Shown: piece by piece, positions 17,782-28,094 of the stretch
How the letters are laid out: each line of letters starts with the position of its first letter
How positions within the stretch are numbered: the first letter of the stretch is position 1
Source of the DNA: Roseiarcus sp963741845
Lineage (GTDB): Bacteria > Pseudomonadota > Alphaproteobacteria > Rhizobiales > Beijerinckiaceae
Assembly: GCA_963741845.1 (NCBI GenBank)
Contig: CAVUJV010000024.1
Span: forward strand, 558,001-622,000
Direction of reading: 5' to 3'
DNA length: 64,000 nt
Made by a program: the position numbers and the translations under genes
The notes under the pieces: generated by a model
The model's input: the letters and a program-made list of their open reading frames with translations, nothing else
What the model was told of the DNA's origin: nothing
Database searches by the model: none

Positions 17782-17834
17782 ACGGCTGCGCTGCACTGGT
17801 CAGGTTCGACCAATGCAGCGCAGGCCGTTTGCGT
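17782..17834. terminator. Terminator hairpin after fae
   Basis: A 15-bp stem with one mismatch (17786-17800 with 17809-17823) and an 8-nt loop, extended by ACGG/CCGT with one bulged base, followed by TTT at 17828-17830 and GTTT after it. It lies between fae and the convergent ABC permease gene and may serve both strands. Confidence 0.6.
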
Positions 17835-17896
17835 TTCGACGCAGTAAGGAAAATGCCGCTGTCGCGGCGGTCAGACGAATCCGCGATCCATCCCGG

Positions 17897-18727
17897 TCAC
17901 GCGCCCCCGCGCATGAAGACGCCGCGCTCCGGGTCGTAGGCGATCACCGCGCCAATCAGAAAGACCGCCGTGCAGCCGGAGACGACGGCGAGCGAGAGCC
18001 AGTCGATCTGAAGCCAGAAGGCGAAGCGGATCAACTCCACAGCATATGTGAAGGGATTGAGCGCGCAGACCGTCGCCAGCGCCGGACTGCCCTGCTGCAC
18101 GCGCCATAGCGGATAAAGCGCGCTCGAGGCGAAGAACATCGGGAAGATCACGAAGTTCATCACGCCGGCGAAATTCTCGAGCTGCTTGATCCCGGACGAG
18201 AGCAACATGCCAAGCGCGCCGAGCATCAGCCCCGAGAGCGCAAGCGCCGGCAGGATCGTCACATAACCCCAGAGGCTCGGCGGCTCGATCTCCCAGAACC
18301 AGGCGATCAGCAGAAACGCATAGGCCTGAAGGATGGAGACCGCGACGCCGGCGATGAGCTTCGAGATCAAGAGCCACCAGCGCGGGAAGGGACTCGTCAA
18401 CAGCATGCGCATCGAGCCCATCTCGCGATCGTAGACCATCGAGAGCGACGACTGCATGCCGTTGAAGAGCTGGATCATCGCAACGAGCCCCGGCGTGATG
18501 TACACGTCATAGAGCACGTAGGTCTCGTAGGGCGGAATGATCGAGACGCCGAGCGTCTGCCGGAAGCCCGCGGCAAAGATGAAGAGCCATACGAGCGGGC
18601 GGACGAGCGCGGAAATGAACCGTTCCCGCTGGTGCAGGAAGCGCAGGCCCTCGCGCCAGACGATCCCGACGAGGCAGGTCCAGTAGGCGCCGAATCCCAG
18701 CGACTTTTCCGCGCTTCGGGCGCTCAT
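17897..18727 (-). CDS. ABC-2 type transporter permease, PQQ-alcohol-dehydrogenase-associated
   Basis: Inner-membrane permease of 276 residues with about six hydrophobic segments (starting near PLVWLFIFAAGF and ending with AVVSGCTAVFLIGAVIAY) and the conserved YDREMGSMRMLLTSPFPRW loop. This permease family is regularly found with PQQ-dependent methanol or ethanol oxidation genes; its cargo is unknown. The start overlaps the stop of the ATPase gene (ATGA), so the two form a transporter. Confidence 0.88.
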   Translation of the reverse strand: MSARSAEKSLGFGAYWTCLVGIVWREGLRFLHQRERFISALVRPLVWLFIFAAGFRQTLGVSIIPPYETYVLYDVYITPGLVAMIQLFNGMQSSLSMVYDREMGSMRMLLTSPFPRWWLLISKLIAGVAVSILQAYAFLLIAWFWEIEPPSLWGYVTILPALALSGLMLGALGMLLSSGIKQLENFAGVMNFVIFPMFFASSALYPLWRVQQGSPALATVCALNPFTYAVELIRFAFWLQIDWLSLAVVSGCTAVFLIGAVIAYDPERGVFMRGGA

Positions 18728-19497
18728 GCCGCGCGCGCCCCGCCAAGGGCCAACCGCGCGAAGGCGTCGCCGATCGTCGCGGTTCCCGTTTCCTGCATGA
18801 CGGCGCGGGCAAGACCGAGCGCCCGCACGCGCCCTTCATGCAGCACGATCACCTGATCGTCGTCGCGCAATTCATCGACAAGGTGCGTCGTCCAGAGCGC
18901 GCTGACGCGATCCCGCGCGACAAGCTCGCGCACAAGCGCCAGAATGTCGGCGCGGGCCTTCACGTCGAGACCGGCGGTCGGCTCGTCGAGCAGGATGAGC
19001 CGCGGCTCGTGGAGCAGCGCGCGCGCGATCTCGACGCGCCGCGCCTGACCGCCGGAGAGAGTGCTGACACGACTATGGATTTCGTTGGCGAGCCCGACGC
19101 GGGCGAGGAGATCGCGGGCCCGGGCGCGCGTCTCCTTGCGTCCCAGGCCGTGCAGGGCGCCCTGATAGATCATGTTCTGTTCGACCGAGAGGTAGGGATC
19201 GAGCGTCCGGCTCTGGAAGACGACGCCGAGCTCAGCGAGCGCAAGGCGGCTCTCGCGCGCCATGTCATGGCCAAAGATCCGCACGACGCCCGTCCGCGCC
19301 GCGTAGAGATGCGTCAGCAGCGCAAAGAGCGTGCTCTTTCCCGCGCCATTGAGCCCGAGCAGGACGGCAAACGTGGCGGGCTGCACGGTAAAGCTCACGT
19401 TGTCGAGCGCCTTGCGCGCGCCATAGGAATGCGACACGCCTTCCACCGCGAGGGCGGCCGGGTTGTCGCTCTGCGAAGCAGCGTCGAGCGAACTCAT
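18724..19497 (-). CDS. ABC transporter ATP-binding protein, PQQ-alcohol-dehydrogenase-associated
   Basis: ATPase of 257 residues with Walker A GLNGAGKST, Q-loop region VVFQSRTLDPYLSVEQN, signature LSGGQARRVEIARAL, Walker B LILLDEPTAGLD and a switch His in WTTHLVDEL. It pairs with the ABC-2 permease downstream. By family it belongs to exporters linked with PQQ alcohol oxidation. It starts 165 bp after the pqqE stop; the intervening sequence shows no gene. Confidence 0.9.
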   Translation of the reverse strand: MSSLDAASQSDNPAALAVEGVSHSYGARKALDNVSFTVQPATFAVLLGLNGAGKSTLFALLTHLYAARTGVVRIFGHDMARESRLALAELGVVFQSRTLDPYLSVEQNMIYQGALHGLGRKETRARARDLLARVGLANEIHSRVSTLSGGQARRVEIARALLHEPRLILLDEPTAGLDVKARADILALVRELVARDRVSALWTTHLVDELRDDDQVIVLHEGRVRALGLARAVMQETGTATIGDAFARLALGGARAA

Positions 19498-19662
19498 GGC
19501 CGCGCGCGATGGTCCTGCGAAGCGCTCTTCAGTCGGACGATCATCCCGCGCCGTTCATTCTGTTCCGGTTTCGCCCTTGCGCGCTTCTGCGGCCGAGCCA
19601 GCGTTCACGATGAGGCCCAGGGCGCGGTTTGGCAAGACAATGTCGCTTGGGAATCGGGCGCG

Positions 19663-20808
19663 TCAGCCGCCGGATCCCGCCGGCGCGGTCGCTTTCTCGG
19701 ATCGCAGGGCGCGCCAGTCGATTGCCCGCGCGTCCGCTTCCGCTTCCTGCTCGGCGAGCGCGGACACGCGTTCGTGATGCGGCGAAAGCGAGCAGGCCGG
19801 ATCGGTGTTCGAGGCGTCCCCGGTGAGCGCCATCGCCTGACAGCGGCAGCCGCCCCAGTCGATCTCCTTGCGGTCGCAGGAGCGGCAGGGCTCCGGCATC
19901 CAGGACGTTCCGCGAAAGGCGTTGAAGGCCGGATTGTCGCGCCAGATGTCTCCGAGCGGATGATCCCGCACGTTCCAGAATTCGAGGCCGGGGATCGTCT
20001 CCGCGGCGTGGCAGGGCAGGGCCTTGCCCGAGGGCGACACATTGATCGCGATGCGGCCCCAGCCGCCCGCGCAGGGCTTCGGGAAGCGTGCGTAATAATC
20101 GGGCACAACCATGTCGATGACGAGCTTGCCCGCAAGCTTCGGGCGCGCCTCCTCGACCAGCGCGATGGCGCGCATCACTTCGTCGCGCGGCGGCATCAGC
20201 GCGGCGCGATTCTTGAGCGCCCAGCCGTAATATTGCGTGTGCGCGACTTCGAGCCGCCGCGCGCCGAGCTCGATCGCGAGATCGATGAAGGCGCCGACCT
20301 GATGGATGTTGCCGCGGCTGATGACCGCGTTGATCGTGAGCGGCAGGCCCGCCTCGGTCACGCGCGCGGCGAAGGCGCGCTTCCTCTGCCATGCGCCCTT
20401 GTAATGGCCGAGAAAGTCGTTCGTCGCTTCGTCCGCGCCCTGGAAGGAGAGCTGCGCGTGATCGAGCCCCGCCGCCACGAGGTCGGCCCACAGCTCTTCG
20501 CGCACGCCGACGCCCGACGTGATGAGATTGGTGTAAAGGCCGGCCTCCACGGCCGCGCGCGTGATCTCCGCGATGTCGCGCCGCGCGGTCGGCTCGCCGC
20601 CCGACAGATGCACATGCAGGACGCCGAGCGCCGCCGCCTCGCGGAACACGCGCTTCCACGTCTCCGTGTCGAGCTCTGCGCCGGGCCGGTCGAGCGCGAG
20701 CGGATTGGAGCAATGCGGACAGCCCAGCGGGCAGCGATGCGTCAATTCGGCGAGAAGGCCGATGGGCGCCTGAGGCGGCGGCCGCCGCTCCGGAACATGA
20801 ACGTTCAT
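19663..20808 (-). CDS. pqqE: PqqA peptide cyclase (radical SAM)
   Basis: Radical SAM enzyme of 381 residues that forms the Glu-Tyr C-C bond in the PqqA peptide, the first step of PQQ synthesis. It has the cluster motif CPLGCPHC near residue 31, a GGEPTAR segment, and a SPASM-type C-terminal cysteine set (PCAGGWG, LPCHAAE, PCRSCDRKE, GGCRCQ). The ATG at 20808 overlaps the pqqD stop by 4 bp. A long antisense frame here is a GC-rich shadow. Confidence 0.96.
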   Translation of the reverse strand: MNVHVPERRPPPQAPIGLLAELTHRCPLGCPHCSNPLALDRPGAELDTETWKRVFREAAALGVLHVHLSGGEPTARRDIAEITRAAVEAGLYTNLITSGVGVREELWADLVAAGLDHAQLSFQGADEATNDFLGHYKGAWQRKRAFAARVTEAGLPLTINAVISRGNIHQVGAFIDLAIELGARRLEVAHTQYYGWALKNRAALMPPRDEVMRAIALVEEARPKLAGKLVIDMVVPDYYARFPKPCAGGWGRIAINVSPSGKALPCHAAETIPGLEFWNVRDHPLGDIWRDNPAFNAFRGTSWMPEPCRSCDRKEIDWGGCRCQAMALTGDASNTDPACSLSPHHERVSALAEQEAEADARAIDWRALRSEKATAPAGSGG

Positions 20809-21080
20809 GCGTCGAGCACCCGCTTCGATTGGAGGTCCTGCAGCATGGCGACGACGTCCTTCTCGATGAGATCCCTGGGCGCCTTGTAGCGCTCGGCCAG
20901 TTCGTCCACGATGGCGGAAAGCTCGCGCTCGCCGTCGCATAACCCGAGCACGGCCGCCGCAACGTCGTCGATCTCGAAGATGCGCTCCGGCGCGAGCAGA
21001 GTCCAGCGTCCGCGCGCCTCGTCGCGTCGCATGCGCACGCCGCGCGGCAGGCGCGGCCGGGAATCGAGCGCGACCGTCAT
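20805..21080 (-). CDS. pqqD: PQQ synthesis chaperone PqqD
   Basis: Protein of 91 residues that binds PqqA and presents it to PqqE. Typical features are PRLPRGVRMRRDEARGRW at the N-terminus and the APERIFEIDDVAAAVLGLCDG core. It is a separate gene here (in some Methylobacterium it is fused with pqqC). Overlaps of 4 bp on both sides with pqqC and pqqE show translational coupling. Confidence 0.95.
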   Translation of the reverse strand: MTVALDSRPRLPRGVRMRRDEARGRWTLLAPERIFEIDDVAAAVLGLCDGERELSAIVDELAERYKAPRDLIEKDVVAMLQDLQSKRVLDA

Positions 21081-21835
21081 GGCGCGGGCCTGAAGGCGCC
21101 GGGCGGAATGGCGCCGTGAACATAGGCGTGCCAGAGCGCGTCGAGCTGAGCCCACAGCACGTCGGTCTTGAACTTCAGCGCCGCGATCACGCCTTTCTGC
21201 TGTTCGAGCGTGCGGGCGTTGCGCTTCACATATTCGAGAGCGAAGTCGGCGTCCTTCGGCGCCTGGTCGAGCCGGCGGCGGAAATAGGCGATCACCTTCT
21301 CGTCGATGAAATCGTAATTCGCGAGCATGCCGTCGATGCGGCGGCGGTGAATCGAGGGCGCGAAAAGTTCGGTCAGGCTGGAGGCGACCGCTTCGACCAG
21401 CGGCTTCTCGCGCACGAAATGCACATAGGCCTCGACCGCGAATTTGGTGGCCGGAAGCGCGCCCTCCTTCGAGATCACATAATCGCGATCGAGGCCGAGC
21501 CCGTCGGTGAGGATGAGCCAGCGCTCGATGCCGCCCCTGTCCTCGCCGTAGCCGTCATGGTCGGTGACGCGGTGCAGCCATTCGCGACGCAACTCGCGGT
21601 CCTCGCAGCGGCCCATGAAGGAGGCGTCCTTGCGCGGGATCGCCGACTGATAGACGTAGCGATTGAGCGCCCAGGCCTGCACCTGTCCCTTGTTGAGCTT
21701 GCCCCCATGCAGGAGGTCGTGGAACGGGTGCAGGTCGTGATAGCGCTCGGGGCCGACGGCGCGCAGAGCCGCTTCGAGCCCTTCGGGGCTCAGAACTTCA
21801 TCGCCGGTCTTGGGCGGGCTGAAAACCTCGGTCAC
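21077..21835 (-). CDS. pqqC: Pyrroloquinoline-quinone synthase PqqC
   Basis: Cofactorless oxidase of 252 residues that carries out the last ring-closing oxidation to PQQ. The helical-bundle family is shown by YHDLHPFHDLLHGGKLNKGQ, QSAIPRKDASF, RVTDHDGYGEDRGGIERW and YVHFVREKPLVEAVASSLTE, which include the expected active-site His and Arg positions. It overlaps pqqB and pqqD by 4 bp each. Confidence 0.97.
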   Translation of the reverse strand: MTEVFSPPKTGDEVLSPEGLEAALRAVGPERYHDLHPFHDLLHGGKLNKGQVQAWALNRYVYQSAIPRKDASFMGRCEDRELRREWLHRVTDHDGYGEDRGGIERWLILTDGLGLDRDYVISKEGALPATKFAVEAYVHFVREKPLVEAVASSLTELFAPSIHRRRIDGMLANYDFIDEKVIAYFRRRLDQAPKDADFALEYVKRNARTLEQQKGVIAALKFKTDVLWAQLDALWHAYVHGAIPPGAFRPAP

Positions 21836-22762
21836 AGGCGGATCTCCATTCCGTCAAAAGCAATCTCCCAGCCTGCCGACTTCACCTTTGCCTCCTCCGG
21901 CGATCCTTCGATCAGGATCGGATTCGTGTTGTTGATATGCGTGAAGATGCGGCGTCGCGCCGACATCTCGCGGGAAGGTTTCGAGCGTGCCGCCGGCGCC
22001 CGAGACGGGCATGTGGCCCATGCGACGTCCAGTCTTCTCGCCGAGGCCGGCGGCGACCATCTCGTCATCCTCGAACAGCGTGCCGTCGAAGAAGATGACG
22101 TCCGCAGTCGCCATCCGGTCGCGCAGGGCGTCCGTCATTACGGCGCAGCCGGGCGCGTAAACGAGCCTGCGGCCAGCGGCCTCGACGCTCACGCCCACGG
22201 TTCCCTCCCCGATTTCGTCGGTCCGCACCTGATCGCCTTCGAGCCAGAGCGGAACTTTTCCGGGTGTGGAAAATAGCTCGACAATGAGTCCGCGCAAAGG
22301 CTCGAAGGGCTCGTTGAGCCTCACTGGCTTCCGCGGCGCAATGTCGCGCCCGACCGCCTCGAATATGGGGTTTGCTCCGATCATATCGAGGGTCGAGGCC
22401 GTGCCGAAGATTGTGAAGGGCTGACGCTCCCGCATCACGAGCAGCCCGCCGGCATGGTCGATGTCCGCGTTGGTGAGCAGGACGGCGGCGATCGGCGAGG
22501 AGCGGCCCGCTGCCTTCGGCTGCAGCGCGGGCGTCGCGAGCACCTGCTGCCGCAGGTCGATCGACGCGTTGAGCAGGAGCCACGTCTCGCCGTCCACGCT
22601 GACCGCGAGGCTCGCCTGGCTGCGCGGCTTCACGCGCTTGTCCCCGCTCCACACGAGGCGGCAGACGCGGCAGCCGCAGTTCCATTGCGGCACGCCGCCG
22701 CCCGCGCCGGCGCCAAGCACAAGCGCCCGGAGTTCGATCGAGCGCGCGTCATCGAGGGGCAT
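21832..22762 (-). CDS. pqqB: PQQ synthesis protein PqqB, one frame break near the 3' end
   Basis: Metallo-hydrolase-fold enzyme of about 309 residues that hydroxylates the cyclised Tyr during PQQ synthesis. It has the zinc-site cluster NCGCRVCR near residue 30 and the hydrolase motif TNADIDHAGG near residue 100. The frame breaks after GGTLETF: one extra base in the run GGG at 21972-21974 (plus strand) moves the true tail (RRRIFTHINNTNPILIEGSP to GMEIRL) into the next frame, ending at 21832 and overlapping the pqqC start. The start at 22762 lies inside the end of tonB (14-bp overlap). Treated as intact. Confidence 0.92.
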
Positions 22763-23684
22763 AGCGGAAGCTCGTTGTGATCTGAGTCGAGCCGCCGGGC
22801 GGCGGCGGAAAATGTGCGCCCTCGACGAGCCTGCGCGCCGCCGCGTCAAGGTCCGGGTCGCCGGATGAGCGCGTGATCCGGAAGGACGACACCGCGCCGG
22901 AAGGGCCGATCGTGAAGGCGACGCCGACGATCCCCTTCGCCTCGCGCGCGCGGGCCGCGGCCGGATAGACGAGGCGGCTGTGGATCGCCGCGGCGACGGC
23001 CGACCCATAGGCCGCGGGCGACATCGCCGATCCCTCCGAAGCCCGTCGCGACGGGGCCGCCTGACCGCTGGCCGCCCGCTCGGACGCCTTGGGTCGGGTC
23101 TCGGCGCGCTCAACGCGCCGGAGAGGTCTCGGTTCGACCTTCGGCTCCGCCTTTGGCGGCGCAACGCGCGGCTTCGGCTCGAGCCGCGGCATTTCCACCT
23201 GTGGGCGCGGCGCCGGTTCAGCTCTTGCGGGCGGCGGGGGCGGAGGCGGCGCGGGCTCGGGCGGGGCCGCTTCCTGCACGGGCGGCGGAGGCGGCGGGGG
23301 CAGGTCGGGTTGGGCTTCCGCCTGCGGCGGCGGCGTGGGTTCGGGCGGCGCTGCTTCCTGCACGGGGGGCGGAGGCGGCAGGGGCAGGTCGGGCTGTGCC
23401 TCCGCCTGCGGTGGAGGCGTGGGCTGTGGCGGCGGCGTCTCCTGCGCGGCCGGGGCCGGAGATTGTTGCGGCGCGCTCGGCGGCGCCTCCGCCGTCGCGG
23501 TTTCCGGCACGACGTCGACGATGACCTCCAGCGGCGCCTCGGGCCGCGCCGGCGCGAGAAGCACAATGGCGCCGAGCGCGGCCGCGTGCAGGGCGACGAC
23601 GATCGCGATGGCCGCGGGCCTCAGCCAGGGCGGCCGGAGATCCGGCCCGGCGAGCGCCGCGGCGTCGATCGCGGCGGCGGTCAT
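22749..23684 (-). CDS. tonB: TonB energy-transducing protein
   Basis: Protein of 311 residues: one N-terminal membrane anchor (AIAIVVALHAAALGAIVLL, about 27-45), a long Pro-rich spacer (about 60-200) crossing the periplasm, and a TonB C-terminal domain (AAIHSRLVYPAAAR to the end). It couples the proton-driven ExbB-ExbD motor to outer-membrane receptors. The spacer holds two copies of a 28-residue unit encoded by an 84-bp tandem repeat. It overlaps exbD (4 bp) and pqqB (14 bp), joining the uptake motor to PQQ synthesis in one transcription unit. Confidence 0.93.
   Translation of the reverse strand: MTAAAIDAAALAGPDLRPPWLRPAAIAIVVALHAAALGAIVLLAPARPEAPLEVIVDVVPETATAEAPPSAPQQSPAPAAQETPPPQPTPPPQAEAQPDLPLPPPPPVQEAAPPEPTPPPQAEAQPDLPPPPPPPVQEAAPPEPAPPPPPPPARAEPAPRPQVEMPRLEPKPRVAPPKAEPKVEPRPLRRVERAETRPKASERAASGQAAPSRRASEGSAMSPAAYGSAVAAAIHSRLVYPAAARAREAKGIVGVAFTIGPSGAVSSFRITRSSGDPDLDAAARRLVEGAHFPPPPGGSTQITTSFRYAPR
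23256..23423. repeat. 84-bp tandem duplication in tonB
   Basis: Two adjacent 84-bp units (23256-23339 and 23340-23423) differ at only a few bases and encode the repeated Pro-, Gln- and Glu-rich segment (PTPPPQAEAQPDL and PPVQEAAPPE) of the TonB spacer. It appears to be an in-frame duplication that lengthened the spacer. Confidence 0.85.
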
Positions 23685-24129
23685 GGCTTCGGCGCCGGTT
23701 CCGGAGCAGGCGTGGCTCTATGTCCGCCCGAGACGATTGCGATCCGGGTGATGCCGTTCGCCGCCAGTTCGTCCATCACCGAGACGACATCGCCATAGGC
23801 CGCGTCACGGTCGCCGCGCAGTTGCACGACGCCGTTCGAGAGGGCGAGCTTCTCCTTGACCGCCGCGATCAGCGCGTCGCGCGGCGTCATGTCCTTGCCG
23901 ACCGAAACCGCGCCGTCCTTCGTGACGGAGACGATGACCGGGTCCTTCGCTTCGAGCGGCTCGGCGGTGCTGGCGGTTGGCAGGTTGACCTTGATCCCGG
24001 TCGCGAGCATCGGCGCCGTGACCATGAAGATGATGAGCAGAACCAGCATCACGTCGACGAGCGGCGTGACATTGATTTCGGCGAGCGGCTGATAAAGACC
24101 CTCGCCGATCTTGCGCGGACTGAGGGCCA

Positions 24130-24130
<1 letters not shown>
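23681..24130 (-). CDS. exbD: ExbD/TolR-type biopolymer transport protein
   Basis: Motor subunit of 149 residues with a single N-terminal membrane helix containing the protonatable Asp (TPLVDVMLVLLIIFMV) and a periplasmic domain. Together with ExbB it drives TonB. The ATG at 24130 shares one base with the exbB stop (TGATG). Confidence 0.93.
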
Positions 24131-24789
<659 letters not shown>

Positions 24790-24846
24790 GCCGTCCTACG
24801 TTCTCTCCCCGCCGCCCTGCGCTTGTTTGCGCCGGTTCTTTACGCC

Positions 24847-27170
24847 TTACATTTTGTAATTCAACCCGGCATAGGCCGCGAAAGGCATGGCCGGGCCGAA
24901 GCTGCGTGGGTCGGTCAGATAGGGCGCGGCGTTGGGCAAGGCGCCCGTGTCGTACAGCGCCCCGTATGTATAGAAGCGGCGATCGAAGAGATTCTGGACC
25001 AGTCCGTAGATCTCAAGCTGCTTGCCGACCTGATAGGACGTGCGGGCGTTGAACACGACATAGCCCGGAGCCTGGGGCAGCGCGCCGTTTTCGTTTCCAT
25101 AGATCGTCTGTCCGGAGGCCGCGACCATCTCGGCGCCGATCTTCCATTCCGGGGTTACATTGAAGGTAAATCCGGCCTTCAATGTGTTCTTCGGGATTCC
25201 CGCGAGCGGCATCCCGTTGGTGATCGGGATGAGGCCATTGGCGTCGGCCAGCGGATTGTAGGGCGACGGCTCCATGAAGGTCGTCTGATAGACCGCGTCG
25301 ATATAGGTGTAGTTCGCATAGGCGGACCAGCGGTCCTTGCTCCATTGCGTCGAAACTTCCGCGCCCTGCCTGAGCGTCGTTCCGACGTTGGCGTAGTAGC
25401 CGAAGCCATTCTGCGGGGCTTTGCAGCGGCAGGATGTCGTTCGGCGAGCGTCGTGCGGAAAAGGCCTGCCGACCATTGCAGCGCGCCATATTCGCCGAGC
25501 GACTGCTTGCCGCGGAAGCCCGTCTGGAACGTGGTCGCGACGATCTGCTTGAGCGCGGGGTCCGAGACCAGGAAATTGTCGATGATACAGGGGTGCGTCG
25601 GGATCCGCGCAGCCGAGTTCGAGCGGAGTGGGCGCGCGGTTGGCCTGCGAGGCGCCCGCGTAGAAGGTGACGATCGGAGCGTGATCTTGTAGGTGAGGCC
25701 GATGACCGGGTTGACGCGCGAATAGGTCGAGGAGCCCGTTACGAGTCCTCCCGGTCTGGTCGTTGAGGTTGATCGAGGCGAAGTTGAACCGCGCGCCGCC
25801 GGTCAGGGCGAGCGACGGCGACACGTTGAACGTATCGAGCGCGTAGAGCCCGGTATAGAGATTCGTCGCCTGAACAGAGATCGGCGCGAGATAGCTGTCG
25901 GGCTGATTGATGAAGTACGGGGACCCGATGACGGGGAAGGAATTGTCGTAGGCGCCGATGACGCCGAGCTGGCTGTTGCCGTTGAAATTCGTCCAGCCGT
26001 AGTCGAGCGAGGCTGCCGACCGTGAACGTGTTGTCGTGGCCGAAGAGCTTGTCCTTGTCGACCGCCTGCGCCGATGCCGCCGACCGAGCGCGACTGCGTC
26101 CAGCTGCGGTCGATCTCGCCGAGATCGACCGCGCCGTTTTGCGAGATGTCGGGGATGATCTGGCCCAGCGTGTCGTGCACCGGAGCTGCCGTTTAGGCAG
26201 GAGTAGGGCGCGCAGGGCGTGACGTTCGTCGTGTTGCCGTCGACATGGGCCTGGTTGAAGGAGCGGAAATAGAGACTGCCCTGGAAGCTCAGCGTGTCCG
26301 AATAGGCGTAATTGGCGGTCCCCGAGATCATCGCCATGGAGTTCTGGGTGGTCTGGGGCGTCGTGTAGACGCTGCCCCAGTCGTTTTGCAGCAGTTGGAG
26401 CGGGGTGGTCGCCGCGGCCCCGAAGGAATTGTCGGCCGCCGTTATGTTGAGATGGGTTTCGAGCGCGTTCGCCTTGTAGCCGACATCGCCATAGAAGCGG
26501 GTGATCTCCGAGCCGCTGTCGACCCGCCAGCCGCCGTCGGAGATCTTTTCGAGCGCCATATAGACGGAATAGTCGCCGACCTGCTTGCCGAACTGGAACG
26601 AGCCCATGGCGCGCCCGAAGGAGCCGCCGCGAAGGTCCGCCTCGAATCCCTGCCAGGTGAAGCCGTTCTTCATGGTGACGGTCAGCGCGCCGCCGATCGC
26701 GTTCAGGCCGAAGATCGGATCGCCGGACACGATCGCCATCGTGTCGATGGCGTTGGCGGGAATGAGATCCCAGTTGACCGTGTCGCCGAAAGCCTCGTTG
26801 ATGCGCACGCCGTTCTGATAGACGGCGAGGCCCTGCGGCGTGCCGGAAACGGGCGAGGCGTCGAAGCCGCGATAGCTCACGTCCGGCTGGAAGTCGTTGC
26901 CCGAGACATTGTTAACCGTGACTCCCGGCGCCTGGCGCGCCAGCGTCTGCGTGACGCTCGTATCCTTGTAGGTCGAGATGTCGGCGGCGTTCGTCTGCCA
27001 GACGGAGGCCGGAACCTGCGAAACGTCGACGCCCCCGCCGTTGAGCGGGGTCGTGTCGATGACGTCGAAAGTCGGCAAGCTGCGATGGTGTCGGCGACGG
27101 CCGGACCCGCCGCGCCCGCGACGACCGCAGCGCCCAACGCCCATGCCCGAATTGCTGTGCTCCCACCCAT
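24847..27170 (-). CDS. TonB-dependent outer-membrane receptor, multiple frame breaks
   Basis: Outer-membrane receptor of about 770 residues: signal peptide from ATG 27170 (MGGSTAIRAWALGAAVVAG), plug domain (VTVNNVSGNDFQPDVSYRGF, then GDPIFGLNAIGGALTVTMKNG), and a beta-barrel ending in GLNYKM. The continuous-looking frame hides nine breaks. Their approximate plus-strand positions are 27087, 26180, 26077, 26016, 25735, 25680, 25590, 25440 and 25415. Seven fit one extra base in a homopolymer and two a missing base; read across them, every segment is barrel-like. The ligand is unknown. Position next to xoxF and pqq genes makes a lanthanide chelate or PQQ candidates, and a copper or other metallophore is also possible. 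Confidence 0.85.
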
Positions 27171-27595
27171 GCTTTTGCCGGATCCCGTCGAGGCGCGAGA
27201 CGAAGTTTTCTTCTTGTAGCAGGCAAAGTCTAGCCTAGAAAAGCCTTATTTTTGCGCCGGGCAGGATTCAGTGGAGACGCTTTCGCAGGCTTGTGGCGTC
27301 GTCAGCCGTCCAATTTTGGAGCAATCCTGGCAGCCCTTGTCTGCCATCGAGGTCGAATTCTCTTGCAGTGTCCCCAAATCGGGAAAAAGTCTTACTTTCG
27401 TCGGGACGAATTCTACATCGCAGCCAAGAACAGTATTTTACGGCTCGGGACACGCTCTCGATTCCCTTGGACGCTTCGCTGCAGCGCCCCTTCCGTGCCC
27501 GGCGACGATCGGGAACAGGTGCGCTCAACGAGAGGCAGACCGGTTGCGCCGAGAATTGCGTCGTGAGCCAGCCGCCGCTTTTCCCTCCACCCGCG
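27171..27595. other. Gene-free region upstream of the TonB-dependent receptor
   Basis: This 425-bp region has no credible coding frame. It holds the receptor promoter (AT-richer near 27215-27250, with AAATAAGG on the minus strand). I looked for a cobalamin or other known metal riboswitch and for a pqqA-like peptide gene and saw neither. Confidence 0.5.
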
Positions 27596-28030
27596 CTACG
27601 AGTGGAAGGCGAAGGAGCGGAAGCCGAAGAAGGTCACGACCATCGCCGCGCCGGCGCCGGCTGCGATGAACAGCGGAAGGATCGCGGGCGTGACCGCAAG
27701 GCCAAATCGCGGCGCGAGCAGCACGCAGAGCCAATAAACCGCGTAATTCACCGCAAGGCCCAGGGAGGCGACGCCGCAATAGCGAAGGAAGGCGCGAAAC
27801 AGCGGCGCCTGCGAGTGGCGGAAGGTAATGGCCCGGTTGAGCAGGAAATTGACGATGGTCGCGACGACGAATCCGGGGATCCGCGCGAGCTCCGGCGACA
27901 GGCCCAGGTATTTGGCGCCGGCGTAAGTGATCGCGGAATCCACGACATAGCCGATCGCCCCGACGACAGCGAAAGCGGGGGCCTGCACGGCGATGCGCCC
28001 GTGGCGGGCGCGGGGAGGATCGGCGAGCAT
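27596..28030 (-). CDS. GtrA family membrane protein
   Basis: Small inner-membrane protein of 144 residues with four hydrophobic helices (AFAVVGAIGYVVDSAITYA, IPGFVVATIVNFLLNRA, GVASLGLAVNYAVYWLCVL, FIAAGAGAAMVVTFFGFR). The fold and the NFLLNRAITFR motif match GtrA proteins, which help move polyprenyl-linked sugars across the membrane. No glycosyltransferase is adjacent, so the substrate is unknown. Confidence 0.88.
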   Translation of the reverse strand: MLADPPRARHGRIAVQAPAFAVVGAIGYVVDSAITYAGAKYLGLSPELARIPGFVVATIVNFLLNRAITFRHSQAPLFRAFLRYCGVASLGLAVNYAVYWLCVLLAPRFGLAVTPAILPLFIAAGAGAAMVVTFFGFRSFAFHS

Positions 28031-28094
28031 GAGCCCCCTTAAGTCGGCCGCGGCGCCAAGTCCACGCGGCTGCGGCGTTCTCCAAGGCCCGCTC

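Noticed and set aside
18838..20889. Long plus-strand open frame of about 680 codons
   Set aside because: It lies antisense to the ABC ATPase, pqqE and pqqD, is rich in Arg, His and Asp, and shows no family features; such shadows are expected at this GC content.
24847..27170. Calling the TonB-dependent receptor a pseudogene
   Set aside because: All breaks fit homopolymer miscalls and both ends of the protein are intact, so I keep it as a CDS with a warning.
27171..27595. Cobalamin or other riboswitch upstream of the receptor
   Set aside because: No B12-box or other conserved riboswitch core could be seen.
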